Positions 15,914-24,970 are shown, counted from the first letter of the stretch. The stretch is DNA of 64,000 bases from an uncultured Rhodospirillales bacterium (GCA_913055735.1 CAJXKD010000002.1:908150-972149); one strand, 5' to 3'. The notes: generated from the letters alone by a model not told the origin. Program-made: numbers and translations.

Positions 15914-17559
15914 TGAAGTTCGGCCGCATTCCGCTCGACGACGCCGAGGGCGCGCTGCTCGCCCATGCGACGCATGTCGCGGGCCGGCGGCTCAAGAAAG
16001 GCCATCTACTCACCGCCGAAAACATCGAAGACCTGCGCGAGGCGGGCTACGACGACATCATCGCCGCCAAACTGGACGCCGACGACGTGCCCGAGGACGA
16101 GGCGGCATCCATCGTCGCACAGGCGATCGCGGGCGATCATCTGGAAGTCGGCAAATCCTTCACCGGCCGTTGCAACCTGATCGCCAAGGAACACGGCGTC
16201 ATCGCCATCGACCGCGAGCGGCTCGATCAACTCAATCTGGTGGACGAAGCGGTCACCGTCGCGACCGTGGCGCCCTACGACATCGTCTCGCCCGGCCAGT
16301 TGGTGGCGACGATCAAGATCATTCCCTTTTCCGTTTCGCGGCCGTTGCTGGACACGGCCGTCGCGGTCGGCGCCTCCGGCGGGCCGTTCATCAACGTCGC
16401 GCCCTTTACCGCGAAGAAAGTCGCGCTGATCCAAACCCGCCTGCCGGGCATGAAAGAGAGCATTCTCGACAAGACAACCGACGTCACCGCGCAGCGGTTG
16501 GAATCCCTCGGCAGCACGATCAGTCTCGAGGACCGGTGCGATCACAACCGAAATGACGTAGTCAGAAGTTTGAAAAAAGCGCAACAGGCCGGCTGCGATC
16601 TGTTTCTCATCTTCGGCGCCTCGGCGACCGTCGACCGGGAAGACGTAGTGCCCGGCGGCGTTGTCGAAGCGGGCGGCGAGGTCGAGCATTTCGGCATGCC
16701 CGTCGATCCCGGCAACCTGTTGTTCATCGGCAATTTGGACGGCGTCCCCGTTATCGGCATGCCCGGTTGCGCCCGCTCGCCCAAGATCAACGGATTCGAT
16801 TGGGTTCTGTGGCGCGTGCTGGCCGACGTGGCGGTGAGCGGCGAGGACATCATGAGAATGGGCGCCGGCGGCTTGCTGAAGGAAATCGCCGAACGCGGTC
16901 AGCGCCGCGAGGAAACGAAAAGTTCCGGCGGTGCAGCGGGTAAGGCGAGCGCGCCCAATATCGGTGTCGTCGTCCTCGCCGCCGGCGCGTCGCGCCGCAT
17001 GGGCGCGCAGAATAAACTTCTTGCCGACGTGAATGGCAAACCCATGGTCGCGAATGTGGTCGACACGGTTATGAGCGCCGTGAAAGGCCCAACCATTGTC
17101 GTAACGGGACACGAACCCGAGAAAGTCGAAAAAGCGCTCGCGGCCCATGACGTGACCTTCGTTCACAACCCGGACTACGCCATGGGTTTGAGTACGTCGT
17201 TGCGTACCGGCATTCGTGCCCTGCCCGATGATGTGGATGCGGTGCTCGTCTGTTTGGGCGACATGCCGCTGGTGACCGCGGATCACATCGCGCGTTTGAT
17301 CCAGGCTTTCGATCCGGTCGAAGGCCGGTCCATTTGCTTGCCGGTCCATGGCCGCAAACGCGGCAACCCCGTTCTGTGGGCGAAGAAATTCCTTCCCGAA
17401 ATGGCGCGGGTCACCGGCGACGTCGGCGCGCGCCAGTTATTGGAAGAGCATAGCGACGAGATTTGCGAAGTGGAGATCGCGGACGACGGCGTGCTGTTCG
17501 ACGTCGACACGCCAGAACGCCTCGCCCATCTTGCGGAGCGGGCCAATTCAGCGGCGTAA
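15913..17559 (+). CDS. Fused molybdopterin-binding domain and MocA-type cofactor nucleotidyltransferase
   Basis: A 548-residue fusion. Residues 1-340 form a MoeA/MogA-like molybdopterin-binding part (RLPGMKESILDKTTDVTAQR, then the FLIFGASATVDRED and GMPVDPGNLLFIG motifs). Residues 350-548 form a MobA/MocA-like nucleotidyltransferase with VVVLAAGASRRMGAQNKLL and VLVCLGDMPLV. MocA proteins attach CMP to the cofactor to give the dinucleotide form used by xanthine-dehydrogenase-type enzymes, so CDP-type cofactor synthesis for the local hydroxylase is likely. ATG 15913 overlaps the XdhC stop. This two-domain form is common in alphaproteobacteria. Confidence 0.88.
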   Translation: MKFGRIPLDDAEGALLAHATHVAGRRLKKGHLLTAENIEDLREAGYDDIIAAKLDADDVPEDEAASIVAQAIAGDHLEVGKSFTGRCNLIAKEHGVIAIDRERLDQLNLVDEAVTVATVAPYDIVSPGQLVATIKIIPFSVSRPLLDTAVAVGASGGPFINVAPFTAKKVALIQTRLPGMKESILDKTTDVTAQRLESLGSTISLEDRCDHNRNDVVRSLKKAQQAGCDLFLIFGASATVDREDVVPGGVVEAGGEVEHFGMPVDPGNLLFIGNLDGVPVIGMPGCARSPKINGFDWVLWRVLADVAVSGEDIMRMGAGGLLKEIAERGQRREETKSSGGAAGKASAPNIGVVVLAAGASRRMGAQNKLLADVNGKPMVANVVDTVMSAVKGPTIVVTGHEPEKVEKALAAHDVTFVHNPDYAMGLSTSLRTGIRALPDDVDAVLVCLGDMPLVTADHIARLIQAFDPVEGRSICLPVHGRKRGNPVLWAKKFLPEMARVTGDVGARQLLEEHSDEICEVEIADDGVLFDVDTPERLAHLAERANSAA

Positions 17560-17582
17560 ACTTTGAGAATTTCTTTTAGAAG

Positions 17583-18005
17583 TTAGGACCTCAAACTGAG
17601 GGTCCGGCCACGGCGCGGCGTCTCGTTTTCAAGAGTATCCGAAGAACTCGCATAGGTACCGATCCCGGCCGAAACGACACCGGCAGCCGCGCGCTTCGCG
17701 GGTGTGCCACCGGTTTCCGGCGCCGCAAAGGCGTCGGCGAATCCTTTGCTCGTCTCGAGCAGCAGTCCGGAGATCAAGCGGCGGGATCGTTGACGGCGCG
17801 CATCACCGCCGCCGATACCGTCGTCGCCGGCCTCGAATTTCTCGTAGTGTAGCGTATCGTTGTCGCGCGTCAGGGCCGCTGATGGATCCACCGCCTCCAA
17901 GGGCGTGGAATTCGCCGATGCCACGTTACTGCCCGAGGTTTGATATCGCCCCGGACTGACCGGTGGCACCGAACTGGCCCCAACTCTGTTGGGTACCGAT
18001 GCCAT
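17583..18005 (-). CDS. Hypothetical protein, low-complexity N-terminus
   Basis: A 140-residue frame convergent with the cofactor gene and 24 bases from it. I recognise no family. The first 50 residues are rich in Ser, Pro and Ala, residues 52-68 are acidic (LHYEKFEAGDDGIGGGD), and a helical segment around RRLISGLLLETSKGFADAF follows. A GGGAAG lies eight bases before ATG 18005, and an AT-rich stretch with TATAAA-like sequence lies further upstream, supporting a real gene. No signal peptide or membrane helix is seen. Confidence 0.5.
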   Translation of the reverse strand: MASVPNRVGASSVPPVSPGRYQTSGSNVASANSTPLEAVDPSAALTRDNDTLHYEKFEAGDDGIGGGDARRQRSRRLISGLLLETSKGFADAFAAPETGGTPAKRAAAGVVSAGIGTYASSSDTLENETPRRGRTLSLRS

Positions 18006-18130
18006 TCGGCTGACTTCCCGTTCTGTTAACTTTTATATTCTTCTATTCTAATTTAAATAGCAAAAATGTCTAGTCCGAGCGCGCCGCCCTCCTCCGCGCC
18101 TGTTAACTAATTCATTGAAATACATACAAA

Positions 18131-18161
18131 TTCAGCGGATTCCCGAGGAGAATCCGCTGAA
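18131..18161 (-). terminator. Rho-independent terminator of the glycine-zipper lipoprotein gene
   Basis: TTCAGCGGATTC (18131-18142) and GAATCCGCTGAA (18150-18161) form a perfect 12-base stem around a 7-base loop. Read on the minus strand it is followed by a T-rich stretch (TTTGTATGTATTTC) and lies 36 bases beyond the stop of the lipoprotein gene. Confidence 0.75.
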
Positions 18162-18196
18162 CCATAACGCGTTAACCATTTGCCGCAGCCGGGTGC

Positions 18197-18682
18197 TTAG
18201 GACGCCCCGCCGCCCAGCTGCCAGGGGCCGGCCTCATACCGGCAGGCCCGGCCCTGCCCGTTGCCGATCCCTTCCGGCGCCGCGAACGTCGCTTCGTAAT
18301 CCCGGCACACCCGGCCATCGCGCGCGTAATAGTAACTGCGCACCGGTCTCACGGTGCCGACCACGCCCGTCTGCGGATTGTGCCAGTTCATAATCTGGCC
18401 GTCCGGCGCGGTGTCCAATGCCTGGCGTGTCGAGCTTTCGAACGCCTGCATATCCGACGCATCCATATACTGACCGAAGCCGTAACCGACACCGGCACCA
18501 ACGGCGGCACCGGTGAGGGCGAACAAGGTCGACGCGGTTCCGCCGCCGAACTGGCTGCCGATCATCGCGCCGGCAACGGCGCCGACGCCCGTACCTGCAA
18601 TCTCACTTGGGGTCATCGCGATCGTTCCCGTCTGGCAGGCGGAAAGCGAAATCGCCGACGCGAGAAGAATGGCTTTCTTCAT
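18197..18682 (-). CDS. Glycine-zipper outer-membrane lipoprotein
   Basis: A 161-residue lipoprotein. The signal peptide MKKAILLASAISLSAC ends in a lipobox with Cys16. Residues 32-75 are a glycine-zipper segment (GTGVGAVAGAMIGSQFGGG, then GAAVGAGVGYGFGQYM), as in the SmpA/17-kDa antigen-like surface proteins. The C-terminal part has a GRVCRDYEATF motif common to RcsF-independent surface antigen proteins of Rhodospirillales. ATG 18682 with GGGAGAG upstream is preferred over an in-frame ATG at 18742, which would put extra residues before the signal peptide. The role is probably structural in the outer membrane. Confidence 0.82.
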   Translation of the reverse strand: MKKAILLASAISLSACQTGTIAMTPSEIAGTGVGAVAGAMIGSQFGGGTASTLFALTGAAVGAGVGYGFGQYMDASDMQAFESSTRQALDTAPDGQIMNWHNPQTGVVGTVRPVRSYYYARDGRVCRDYEATFAAPEGIGNGQGRACRYEAGPWQLGGGAS

Positions 18683-18826
18683 ATCCGTTCTCTCCCACAA
18701 TGGCCACTCACCCGCGGGCGCTCCCAACGACCATGGGAACAATCACCGAGGGTCAATGGTTAACGGTTTATTACCAATATGGGGAGTGCTGTGCCGGATT
18801 GAAGACCCGGAGCAAATAATTGTTTT

Positions 18827-18842
18827 CGTTAATAAATTAACG
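18827..18842. repeat. CGTTAAT-AA-ATTAACG palindrome
   Basis: Perfect 7-base arms around AA, overlapping the stop codon of the neighbouring small lipoprotein gene. It is one of several GTTAA-type palindromes between 18 and 29 kb (see findings). Confidence 0.35.
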
Positions 18843-19145
18843 TTTCTGGCAACGAAAATGGGCGCGGGCAGGAGCCATGAGCGGGCACTCTAGATAGTCA
18901 TGACGCTCGAATACCGCCCGCTTGCCAAAGCGGCCACACTCGTCGGCCGCCATCTTCAGGAGCGCCTGCGGTGTCGTCGAGCGCCGATTGTAACAAATCT
19001 CAACCGAAGTCCGGTCCGTGGGTTCCTTCGCGAAGTCTACGTGGTCACGGTTGAACTCATTGGCGTCATAGATAAACGGCTCCTGCGCGCAGGCCGCGAC
19101 CAAAAAAACCAACAAGACAGAGAAAGATGTTCGAATGCGACTCAT
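18837..19145 (-). CDS. Small lipoprotein of unknown function
   Basis: A 102-residue protein. The N-terminus MSRIRTSFSVLLVFLVAAC is a lipoprotein signal peptide with Cys19 at the lipobox. The mature part carries three more cysteines (CYNRR, DECGRFG, LECPL) and ends in FRCQKR, which suggests disulfides in the periplasm. Similar ICYNRRSTTP...AADECG sequences occur in small alphaproteobacterial lipoproteins without known function. It is followed downstream by the glycine-zipper lipoprotein gene on the same strand, 150 bases away. Confidence 0.75.
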   Translation of the reverse strand: MSRIRTSFSVLLVFLVAACAQEPFIYDANEFNRDHVDFAKEPTDRTSVEICYNRRSTTPQALLKMAADECGRFGKRAVFERHDYLECPLMAPARAHFRCQKR

Positions 19146-19194
19146 CCCGACTCTATAGCGCCGGTCCCGTTTTCATACAATGGCGGCGTTTCCG

Positions 19195-22100
19195 TTACTT
19201 CTCTTCATCCAGTGACGCCGCCAAGGACAACAGCGCGGCATTTCCGCCAGCCGCCGCCGTATTGACCGATACCGTCCGCTCGACCGCAAACCGATCAAGG
19301 TAATGGGGGCCGCCCGCCTTGGGCCCTGTGCCCGACAACCCCTCGCCACCAAACGGCTGCACGCCGACAACCGCCCCGATCATGTTACGGTTCACGTAGA
19401 TATTTCCGACTTCGAGCCGAGATACGAGGTCATTGACGGTCGTTTCGACCCGGCTGTGAATCCCGAGGGTCAAGCCATACCCCGCGTCATTGATTGCCTC
19501 GACCACCTCGTCGATTTCCGCCGTCCGATAGCGGATCACATGCAGCACGGGCCCGAAAACTTCCTCTTCCAGCCTCGAAAGACGATCAATCGCGTAAATT
19601 CGTGGTGCGAAGAAGCATCCATCCGAGGTTGAGGTCGGTAATTCGGCCTCGAACAACAATTCAGCTTCCTTATTCATGCGGGAGGCATGCGCCCCGAGCT
19701 TCTTAAGCGCCTCGTCATCGATCACCGGCCCGACATCGGTCTCGAGCCGTCCCGGATCGCCGATCACGAGTTCGGCAGCCTTTCCAACCAGCATCTTGAT
19801 CAATCCGTCGGCGATATCGTCCTGAACGAACAGGACCCGAAGCGCGGAACAACGCTGTCCAGCGCTCCGGAAAGCCGAGAGGACGGCATCATCGACGACT
19901 TGCTCCGGCAACGCCGTCGAATCGACGATCATGGCGTTCATGCCGCCGGTTTCGGCGATCAACGGCACAATCGCGCCAGTCCGAGCCGCAAGCCCCCGGT
20001 TAATGGCTTGGCCCGTCTCAACCGATCCAGTGAAAGCAATCCCACCGATCCGGGCGTCGGCAACCAGCTTTGCGCCGATCCGCGCTCCCTCACCGGGCAA
20101 TAGATTTAAAACCTCCCCGGGCACGCCAGCTTCGTGCAGACATCGGACCGCCAGCGTGGCAATCAGGGGTGTTTGCTCCGCCGGCTTGGCAATAACGGCG
20201 TTTCCGGCCGCCAAAGCGGCCGTCACCTGACCGGTGAAGATCGCCAAAGGAAAGTTCCAGGGGCTGATGCAGGCGAACACACCGCGTCCCCGCATATACA
20301 AGCGGTTCTCTTCACCGGTCGGTCCCGGCAATACCGTTGGATCGGCGAACCGGGACCGCGCCAAATAGGCGTAGTACCGGCAGAAATCAGCCGCTTCCCG
20401 GACCTCCGCGACCGCATCCACCAATGTTTTGCCCGCTTCGCGGATACAAAGTGCGTAAAACGCTTCGCGGCGGGCTTCGATCAAGTCAGCGGCTGCCTCC
20501 AAAATCGCCGCGCGATCGTGCGGTGACAATTGCTCCCAATTGCCAGAAGCGTGAAAGGCCTGGGAAACCGCCGTTTCGATGTCACTGTCACTGGCATCAC
20601 GGACCTGGCCGACAATTTTGCGGCGATTTGCAGGCTCCGCCACATCGCGTGCTTGCGATCCGCGGCCCTCATTGCCACCGATGATAGGCGCAGCGGACCA
20701 AGTTTCCGTATTGCGCAAATTCTCGGACAGGCGACGCAATGTCTGCCGATCGGACAAGTCGACGCCTTCCGAGTTGTGCCATGCGTCATACAGGTTCTCA
20801 GGAAGGGCAATCGCTGGGCTGCGCACTTGGGACTTGCCGCGCAGGACATCGGCGGGATCCGCGATGATGTCCTCTATAGGCGCCTGATCGTCGGCTAAAC
20901 GGTTCACAAATGAGCTATTCGCACCGTTTTCGAGCAATCTGCGTACCAAATAGGCCAATAAATCCACATGTCCGCCCACAGGGGCGTAGATTCGGCATCC
21001 GAATTGCCCATTTTCGTCCACAAGCTGGTTATAAAGCGGCCCTCCCATGCCATGGAGACGTTGAAACTCGTAACTCGCCGCGCCAATCCCCGCCGACCGA
21101 ACCATTTCGGAAATCGCCACAACGGTATGGGCATTATGCGTGGCGAACATGGGGTAGAACGCCTCGGGATCCGCAATCAAACGCCTCGCCGCGGCTAGAT
21201 AGGAGACATCCGTCGCCTCTTTGCGGGTGAAAACGGGAAAGTCGGAGAAGCCCCCCTCCTGCGTCCGCTTGATCTCCGTATCCCAATAAGCTCCCTTGAC
21301 CAGGCGGACCATAAATCGCCGCTTTTGATGGCGTGACAAATCCGCCAACCACTCAATTACCGGCAACGCTCTCTTCTGATAAGCCTGAACGGCTAAGCCG
21401 ATCCCGGGCCAGTTTTCGAGTTCCCGGGCGCCGCCAACCGCCTCAATGATATCGAGGGACAACTCCAGCCGATCGGCCTCCTCGGCATCAACCGTTAGGC
21501 CAATACCGGCTTTTTCCGCCGCTGCGCAAAGAGCTGTCAGCTTCGGGACCAAGTCCGGCAAGACCTGTGCCTGGTGCGCCTCCTCGTAGCGGGGATGGAG
21601 GGCAGACAACTTGACTGAAACGCCGGGCGCCGAACGAATATCCGGCCAATTTCCTGAATTGCCGATGGCGGCGATGGCGGCGCCGTAATTCGCGAAGTAT
21701 CGATCCGCATCCGTTCGCGTCCGCGCGCCTTCGCCCAGCATATCGAAAGAAAACCGGTAGGCCGCGAAATCCTTCCCGGACGACCGCTTGAGGGCCTCTT
21801 CAATGGTTTCGCCCATTACGAATTGGCGGCCGATGATGTGCATTGCGTGCCGCAAAGCCTGCCGGATAACCGGTTCGCCGCTTTTTGCGACCAATTGCGC
21901 CAGCAACCCCACCGGCTCGCCGTCTTCCTGCTCGATTTGGGGCGCAACGATCCGGCCGGTGAGTAAAAGGGCCCAGGTGGAGGCATTTACGAAGAGGGAA
22001 TCCGACTGCCCCAGATGCCGCTGCCAATCGGCGCCGCCGATCTTGTCCCGAATCAGCTTATCCGCGGTATCCGCGTCCGGCACCCGCAGCAACGATTCGG

Positions 22101-22362
22101 CCAGACACATGAGGGTTATCCCCTCTTCGGTCGACAAATCGTACTCATGAAGGAAAATATCGAGCCCCCCGGCCGTTTGCCGGTTTTCCCGAATGGTTTC
22201 GACCAGTTTCCGCGCCCCCGCCGCGATCCGGGTGCGTATTTCCGGCTCGACCGCGGCCTCGGCTATGAGACGGCGAACGACCTGCTCTTCGTCCTCCCGA
22301 TATGCGCCTTCTATGGCGCGGCGGCGCGGCGAGGGTTCGGGTGGCGGCGTCTCGAAGATCAT
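19195..22362 (-). CDS. putA: Bifunctional proline dehydrogenase / pyrroline-5-carboxylate dehydrogenase PutA
   Basis: A 1055-residue enzyme that oxidises proline to glutamate in two steps, feeding electrons to the quinone pool by FAD and to NAD+. The FAD barrel is seen at about residues 170-470 (VRLVKGAYWDTEIKR and the LHGMGGPLYNQL region), and the aldehyde dehydrogenase at about 540-1040, with catalytic Cys838 in GQRCSALR and the LIAETGGMNAMIV glutamate loop. It lacks the N-terminal ribbon-helix-helix DNA-binding domain of enterobacterial PutA, so it cannot regulate its own promoter; residues 1-170 are the usual arm of short PutA forms. It is divergent from a luciferase-like gene, and a perfect palindrome lies 33 bases upstream. 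Confidence 0.95.
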   Translation of the reverse strand: MIFETPPPEPSPRRRAIEGAYREDEEQVVRRLIAEAAVEPEIRTRIAAGARKLVETIRENRQTAGGLDIFLHEYDLSTEEGITLMCLAESLLRVPDADTADKLIRDKIGGADWQRHLGQSDSLFVNASTWALLLTGRIVAPQIEQEDGEPVGLLAQLVAKSGEPVIRQALRHAMHIIGRQFVMGETIEEALKRSSGKDFAAYRFSFDMLGEGARTRTDADRYFANYGAAIAAIGNSGNWPDIRSAPGVSVKLSALHPRYEEAHQAQVLPDLVPKLTALCAAAEKAGIGLTVDAEEADRLELSLDIIEAVGGARELENWPGIGLAVQAYQKRALPVIEWLADLSRHQKRRFMVRLVKGAYWDTEIKRTQEGGFSDFPVFTRKEATDVSYLAAARRLIADPEAFYPMFATHNAHTVVAISEMVRSAGIGAASYEFQRLHGMGGPLYNQLVDENGQFGCRIYAPVGGHVDLLAYLVRRLLENGANSSFVNRLADDQAPIEDIIADPADVLRGKSQVRSPAIALPENLYDAWHNSEGVDLSDRQTLRRLSENLRNTETWSAAPIIGGNEGRGSQARDVAEPANRRKIVGQVRDASDSDIETAVSQAFHASGNWEQLSPHDRAAILEAAADLIEARREAFYALCIREAGKTLVDAVAEVREAADFCRYYAYLARSRFADPTVLPGPTGEENRLYMRGRGVFACISPWNFPLAIFTGQVTAALAAGNAVIAKPAEQTPLIATLAVRCLHEAGVPGEVLNLLPGEGARIGAKLVADARIGGIAFTGSVETGQAINRGLAARTGAIVPLIAETGGMNAMIVDSTALPEQVVDDAVLSAFRSAGQRCSALRVLFVQDDIADGLIKMLVGKAAELVIGDPGRLETDVGPVIDDEALKKLGAHASRMNKEAELLFEAELPTSTSDGCFFAPRIYAIDRLSRLEEEVFGPVLHVIRYRTAEIDEVVEAINDAGYGLTLGIHSRVETTVNDLVSRLEVGNIYVNRNMIGAVVGVQPFGGEGLSGTGPKAGGPHYLDRFAVERTVSVNTAAAGGNAALLSLAASLDEEK

Positions 22363-22394
22363 GGCCGTTTCTTACCGGAATCTGCGGATCAGCA

Positions 22395-22408
22395 ATTGAC
22401 CGGTCAAT
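22395..22408. promoter_or_regulatory. Palindrome upstream of putA
   Basis: ATTGACCGGTCAAT is a perfect 14-base palindrome, 33 bases upstream of the putA start and close to where an operator would act. The regulator is unknown. Confidence 0.4.
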
Positions 22409-22431
22409 AGGTTAACAAATCTTCTAGCGCC

Positions 22432-22454
22432 TGGCATGCGGTGCACGCGTGCCA
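22432..22454. promoter_or_regulatory. Inverted repeat upstream of the luciferase-like gene
   Basis: TGGCATGCG (22432-22440) and CGCGTGCCA (22446-22454) match at 8 of 9 positions around a 5-base centre. The site ends 29 bases before the start of the monooxygenase gene. The spacing of GG and GC does not fit a sigma-54 promoter, so an operator is the better reading. Confidence 0.4.
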
Positions 22455-22483
22455 AATGACACAAAGCCGGTATACTTACGGCG

Positions 22484-23539
22484 ATGACAACCGATGCCCA
22501 GCCCCTCCTTTTAAGCGTCCTCGATCAATCGCCGGTCCGGGCCGGCGGCAGCGCGGCCGCGTCGATACGTGAATCGGTGGCCCTGGCGGAAGCCGCCGAA
22601 GCCGCTGGATACCACCGCTATTGGTTGGCCGAACACCACGCCACGCCTGCGCTTGCCGGTCCCGCGCCCGAAATCCTGGTCGCACGCATTGCCGCCGCCA
22701 CGCAGCACATGCGGATCGGCACCGGTGGCGTGATGTTGAGCCACTATAGCCCGCTCAAAGTGGCCGAGACTTTCCGCGTCCTGGAAGCTCTATATCCGGG
22801 CCGAATCGACCTCGGAATCGGCCGCGCCCCCGGCAGTGACGGGCTCACGGCAGCTGCGTTGGCCTATGGATCGGCCGTCGGAACCGAGTATTTTCCGACC
22901 CGTGTCGCCGATATGATGGCCTTTTTGTCCGATACCCCACCCGTTACCGACGCGTTTTCGCCCATCAGCGTGACTCCCAAGACCGAAACCCGGCCCGAGG
23001 TCTGGTTGCTGGGCTCCAGCGATCAAAGCGCCCTTTTGGCGGCGAAATTCGGTCTGGCCTTCTCTTTTGCCCAATTTATCACGTCCGAAGGTGGCGATGA
23101 GGTGGTTCACGCATACCGGAACTATTTTCAGCCGTCTGAGTTCTACGGTGCCCCGCGTGCCAGCCTCGGCGTGTTCGTGATCTGTGCCGAAACCGAAGAA
23201 GAGGCGATGCGGCTGGGCAAAAGCCGCGATCTCGCCATGCTTTTGCGGACCCGGGCGGGGTTCGGCCCATTCCCTTCCGTCGAAGAGGCCGAGGCCTATC
23301 CCTATACCGCGCAAGATCTGCAAATTATGGATCGGAACCGGCAGCGCTGCTTCTATGGTGACCCGGACCAATGCCGCGAAAGGTTAACGGCGCTGGCCGA
23401 AGCCTATGCGGTCGACGAGCTGGTCGTCCTGACGATCACCTACGATCCGGAGGCCCGGCGCCGCTCCTACGAGCTCCTGGCCGAAGCATTTGCGTTAAAC
23501 AGTGTTTCCCGTGGGACAGAAACTAAAGTTTTAGTTTAG
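22484..23539 (+). CDS. Luciferase-like monooxygenase family protein (group 1 LLM)
   Basis: A 351-residue flavin-dependent monooxygenase-like protein with the bacterial luciferase fold. The start LLLSVLDQSPVRAG, then GYHRYWLAEHHATPALAG, GTGGVMLSHYSPLKVAE and RIDLGIGRAPGSDG are hallmarks of the group 1 branch that is widespread in bacteria and acts on unknown substrates with reduced FMN. ATG 22484 is used, 121 bases from the divergent putA. A link to proline metabolism is suggested only by position. Confidence 0.9.
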   Translation: MTTDAQPLLLSVLDQSPVRAGGSAAASIRESVALAEAAEAAGYHRYWLAEHHATPALAGPAPEILVARIAAATQHMRIGTGGVMLSHYSPLKVAETFRVLEALYPGRIDLGIGRAPGSDGLTAAALAYGSAVGTEYFPTRVADMMAFLSDTPPVTDAFSPISVTPKTETRPEVWLLGSSDQSALLAAKFGLAFSFAQFITSEGGDEVVHAYRNYFQPSEFYGAPRASLGVFVICAETEEEAMRLGKSRDLAMLLRTRAGFGPFPSVEEAEAYPYTAQDLQIMDRNRQRCFYGDPDQCRERLTALAEAYAVDELVVLTITYDPEARRRSYELLAEAFALNSVSRGTETKVLV

Positions 23540-23570
23540 ATTATATAAACTAAACTATTGATATTATTGT

Positions 23571-23591
23571 GTTAACTATTGAATAGTTAAC
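23571..23591. promoter_or_regulatory. GTTAACTATT-G-AATAGTTAAC palindrome
   Basis: A perfect inverted repeat with 10-base arms and a single central base, 31 bases after the luciferase-like gene. It sits in a 230-base AT-rich gap holding two further GTTAAC sites (23612 and 23748). No T-run follows it, so it looks more like a protein-binding site than a terminator. Confidence 0.45.
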
Positions 23592-23769
23592 GTGAAACGG
23601 GCAAAAAAACGGTTAACGGCCGATTGGCCGATGCCGAGAAATTTATTACCCCTTTGCCCGTTTTCGGATGTAGACTCGGCGCTTGGCATTTGGTCGCAAA
23701 TGAGAGCGAACCGGACGCCGGCAGCGCGCATCGGAAATGGTTAATTCGTTAACGTAGGGGATGTGCATC

Positions 23770-24078
23770 ATGCGATATGCAATACCGGGATTTCGGGCCG
23801 AGGATCGGGGAGCCGTTCCGACGCTCATCGAAATGACCGCCAAGCGCTGGAAGGCGTGGGTGGTCATTTCCTACGTCTTGGGATGGTCAGGCCTGGGCCT
23901 TGTCGGCTGGCAGATTTGGGGTGGCGTCTATCGCCCCCTGATCGATGGACAGATGTTTACCTATACCGGGGTGGACGCCTTTGTCGGGCCCGCCGGGATC
24001 GCCGGGTTCGCCCTTTTTGCCATTGCGTTGGGCATTTCCATTTATGCCCGTTTTATGGCCTGGTGGCACCACGGATGA
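23770..24078 (+). CDS. Small two-helix membrane protein
   Basis: A protein of about 102 residues with two hydrophobic helices (about residues 32-52 and 74-94) and charged ends. No family recognised. ATG 23770 has AGGGG nine bases upstream; an ATG at 23761 touches that site directly and is less likely, and ATG 23833 would keep only the membrane part. Its stop overlaps the start of the VWA-domain gene, so the two are translated together. Confidence 0.6.
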   Translation: MRYAIPGFRAEDRGAVPTLIEMTAKRWKAWVVISYVLGWSGLGLVGWQIWGGVYRPLIDGQMFTYTGVDAFVGPAGIAGFALFAIALGISIYARFMAWWHHG

Positions 24079-24968
24079 GCCGGGGGCGCACCGCCCTTCT
24101 CCATGTCGCGGTAGCGGCGGTTACCGCTCTTGGATTAACTAATTTTGAGTTAAACATCGCCCACCCGGCAATGGCGGCCGAGGCTGTCGACCTGGAGTTG
24201 GTTATCGCCACCGACGTTTCCCGCTCCATCGACGTTTCGGAGGCCCGCCTCCAACGGGAGGGGGTTGCGGCGGCACTTCGCACGCCCGCCGTCATCGACG
24301 CCATCCGCGGCGGATACCATAAGAAGATCGCGGTCGCCTATATCGATTATTCCAATGCCTCGGAAACCTTCATTGTTGTCGATTGGCGGATCATCGATAG
24401 CCAGCAGAGCGCCGAGGCCTTCGCCGAGATCCTCACCGAAGCGGATCTGAATTTTGGTCGCCGCACCTCGATCAGCGAAGGCATTGAGTTCGCGGCACGG
24501 ATGATCGAGGAAAATGCCTATGAGGGGTTGCGGCGGGTCATTGATGTTTCCGGGGATGGCCCCAACAATCACGGTCGCCTGGTCGCCGAGGTTCGCAACG
24601 AGACCATAGCCAAGCGAATCACCATCAACGGCCTGCCGATTGTCGACCGCGGGGTCGGCTTTGCTAGTCAATTCGCCCTGGACGACCTCGACAAATATTA
24701 CCGGGGCTGCGTTATCGGTGGCCCGAACGCCTTTATGGTTGTCGCACGGGATTTCCCGGACTTCGCCCGGGCTATCCGGCGAAAATTGATTTTCGAACTC
24801 GCCGGGATTTCACCTCGACAGGCGCCCGATGCTGCCACTGCCTTGCTCCATAAAGTAGCGGACACTCCTAACCCGACGGGATACGTTTATGAGCGTGGTT
24901 GCGATATCGGCGAGCGCATCTGGCAACAACGCTGGGGCGGAGGTTACTCCCCCGATATAAACCGATAA
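24075..24968 (+). CDS. Exported DUF1194 von Willebrand factor A domain protein
   Basis: A 297-residue secreted protein. An N-terminal signal peptide (about residues 1-35, ending near PAMAAEA) precedes a DUF1194 VWA domain. The metal-binding MIDAS residues are visible: DVSRS near residue 48, the TSIS threonine stretch, and DVSGDGPNN. VWA domains of this class bind protein partners in the periplasm; the partner is unknown. ATG 24075 overlaps the stop of the small membrane protein gene, and DUF3572 begins two bases after the stop, giving a three-gene operon. Confidence 0.85.
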   Translation: MSRGRTALLHVAVAAVTALGLTNFELNIAHPAMAAEAVDLELVIATDVSRSIDVSEARLQREGVAAALRTPAVIDAIRGGYHKKIAVAYIDYSNASETFIVVDWRIIDSQQSAEAFAEILTEADLNFGRRTSISEGIEFAARMIEENAYEGLRRVIDVSGDGPNNHGRLVAEVRNETIAKRITINGLPIVDRGVGFASQFALDDLDKYYRGCVIGGPNAFMVVARDFPDFARAIRRKLIFELAGISPRQAPDAATALLHKVADTPNPTGYVYERGCDIGERIWQQRWGGGYSPDINR

Positions 24969-24970
24969 CA

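Noticed and set aside
16006-17349. Antisense frame of about 447 codons opposite the cofactor gene
   Set aside because: Shadow of a well-supported fused cofactor gene; no domain, no ribosome-binding site.
22432-22445. Possible sigma-54 promoter (TGGCATGCGGTGCA)
   Set aside because: The distance between GG and GC is two bases too short for a -24/-12 element; the sequence is better read as half of an inverted repeat.
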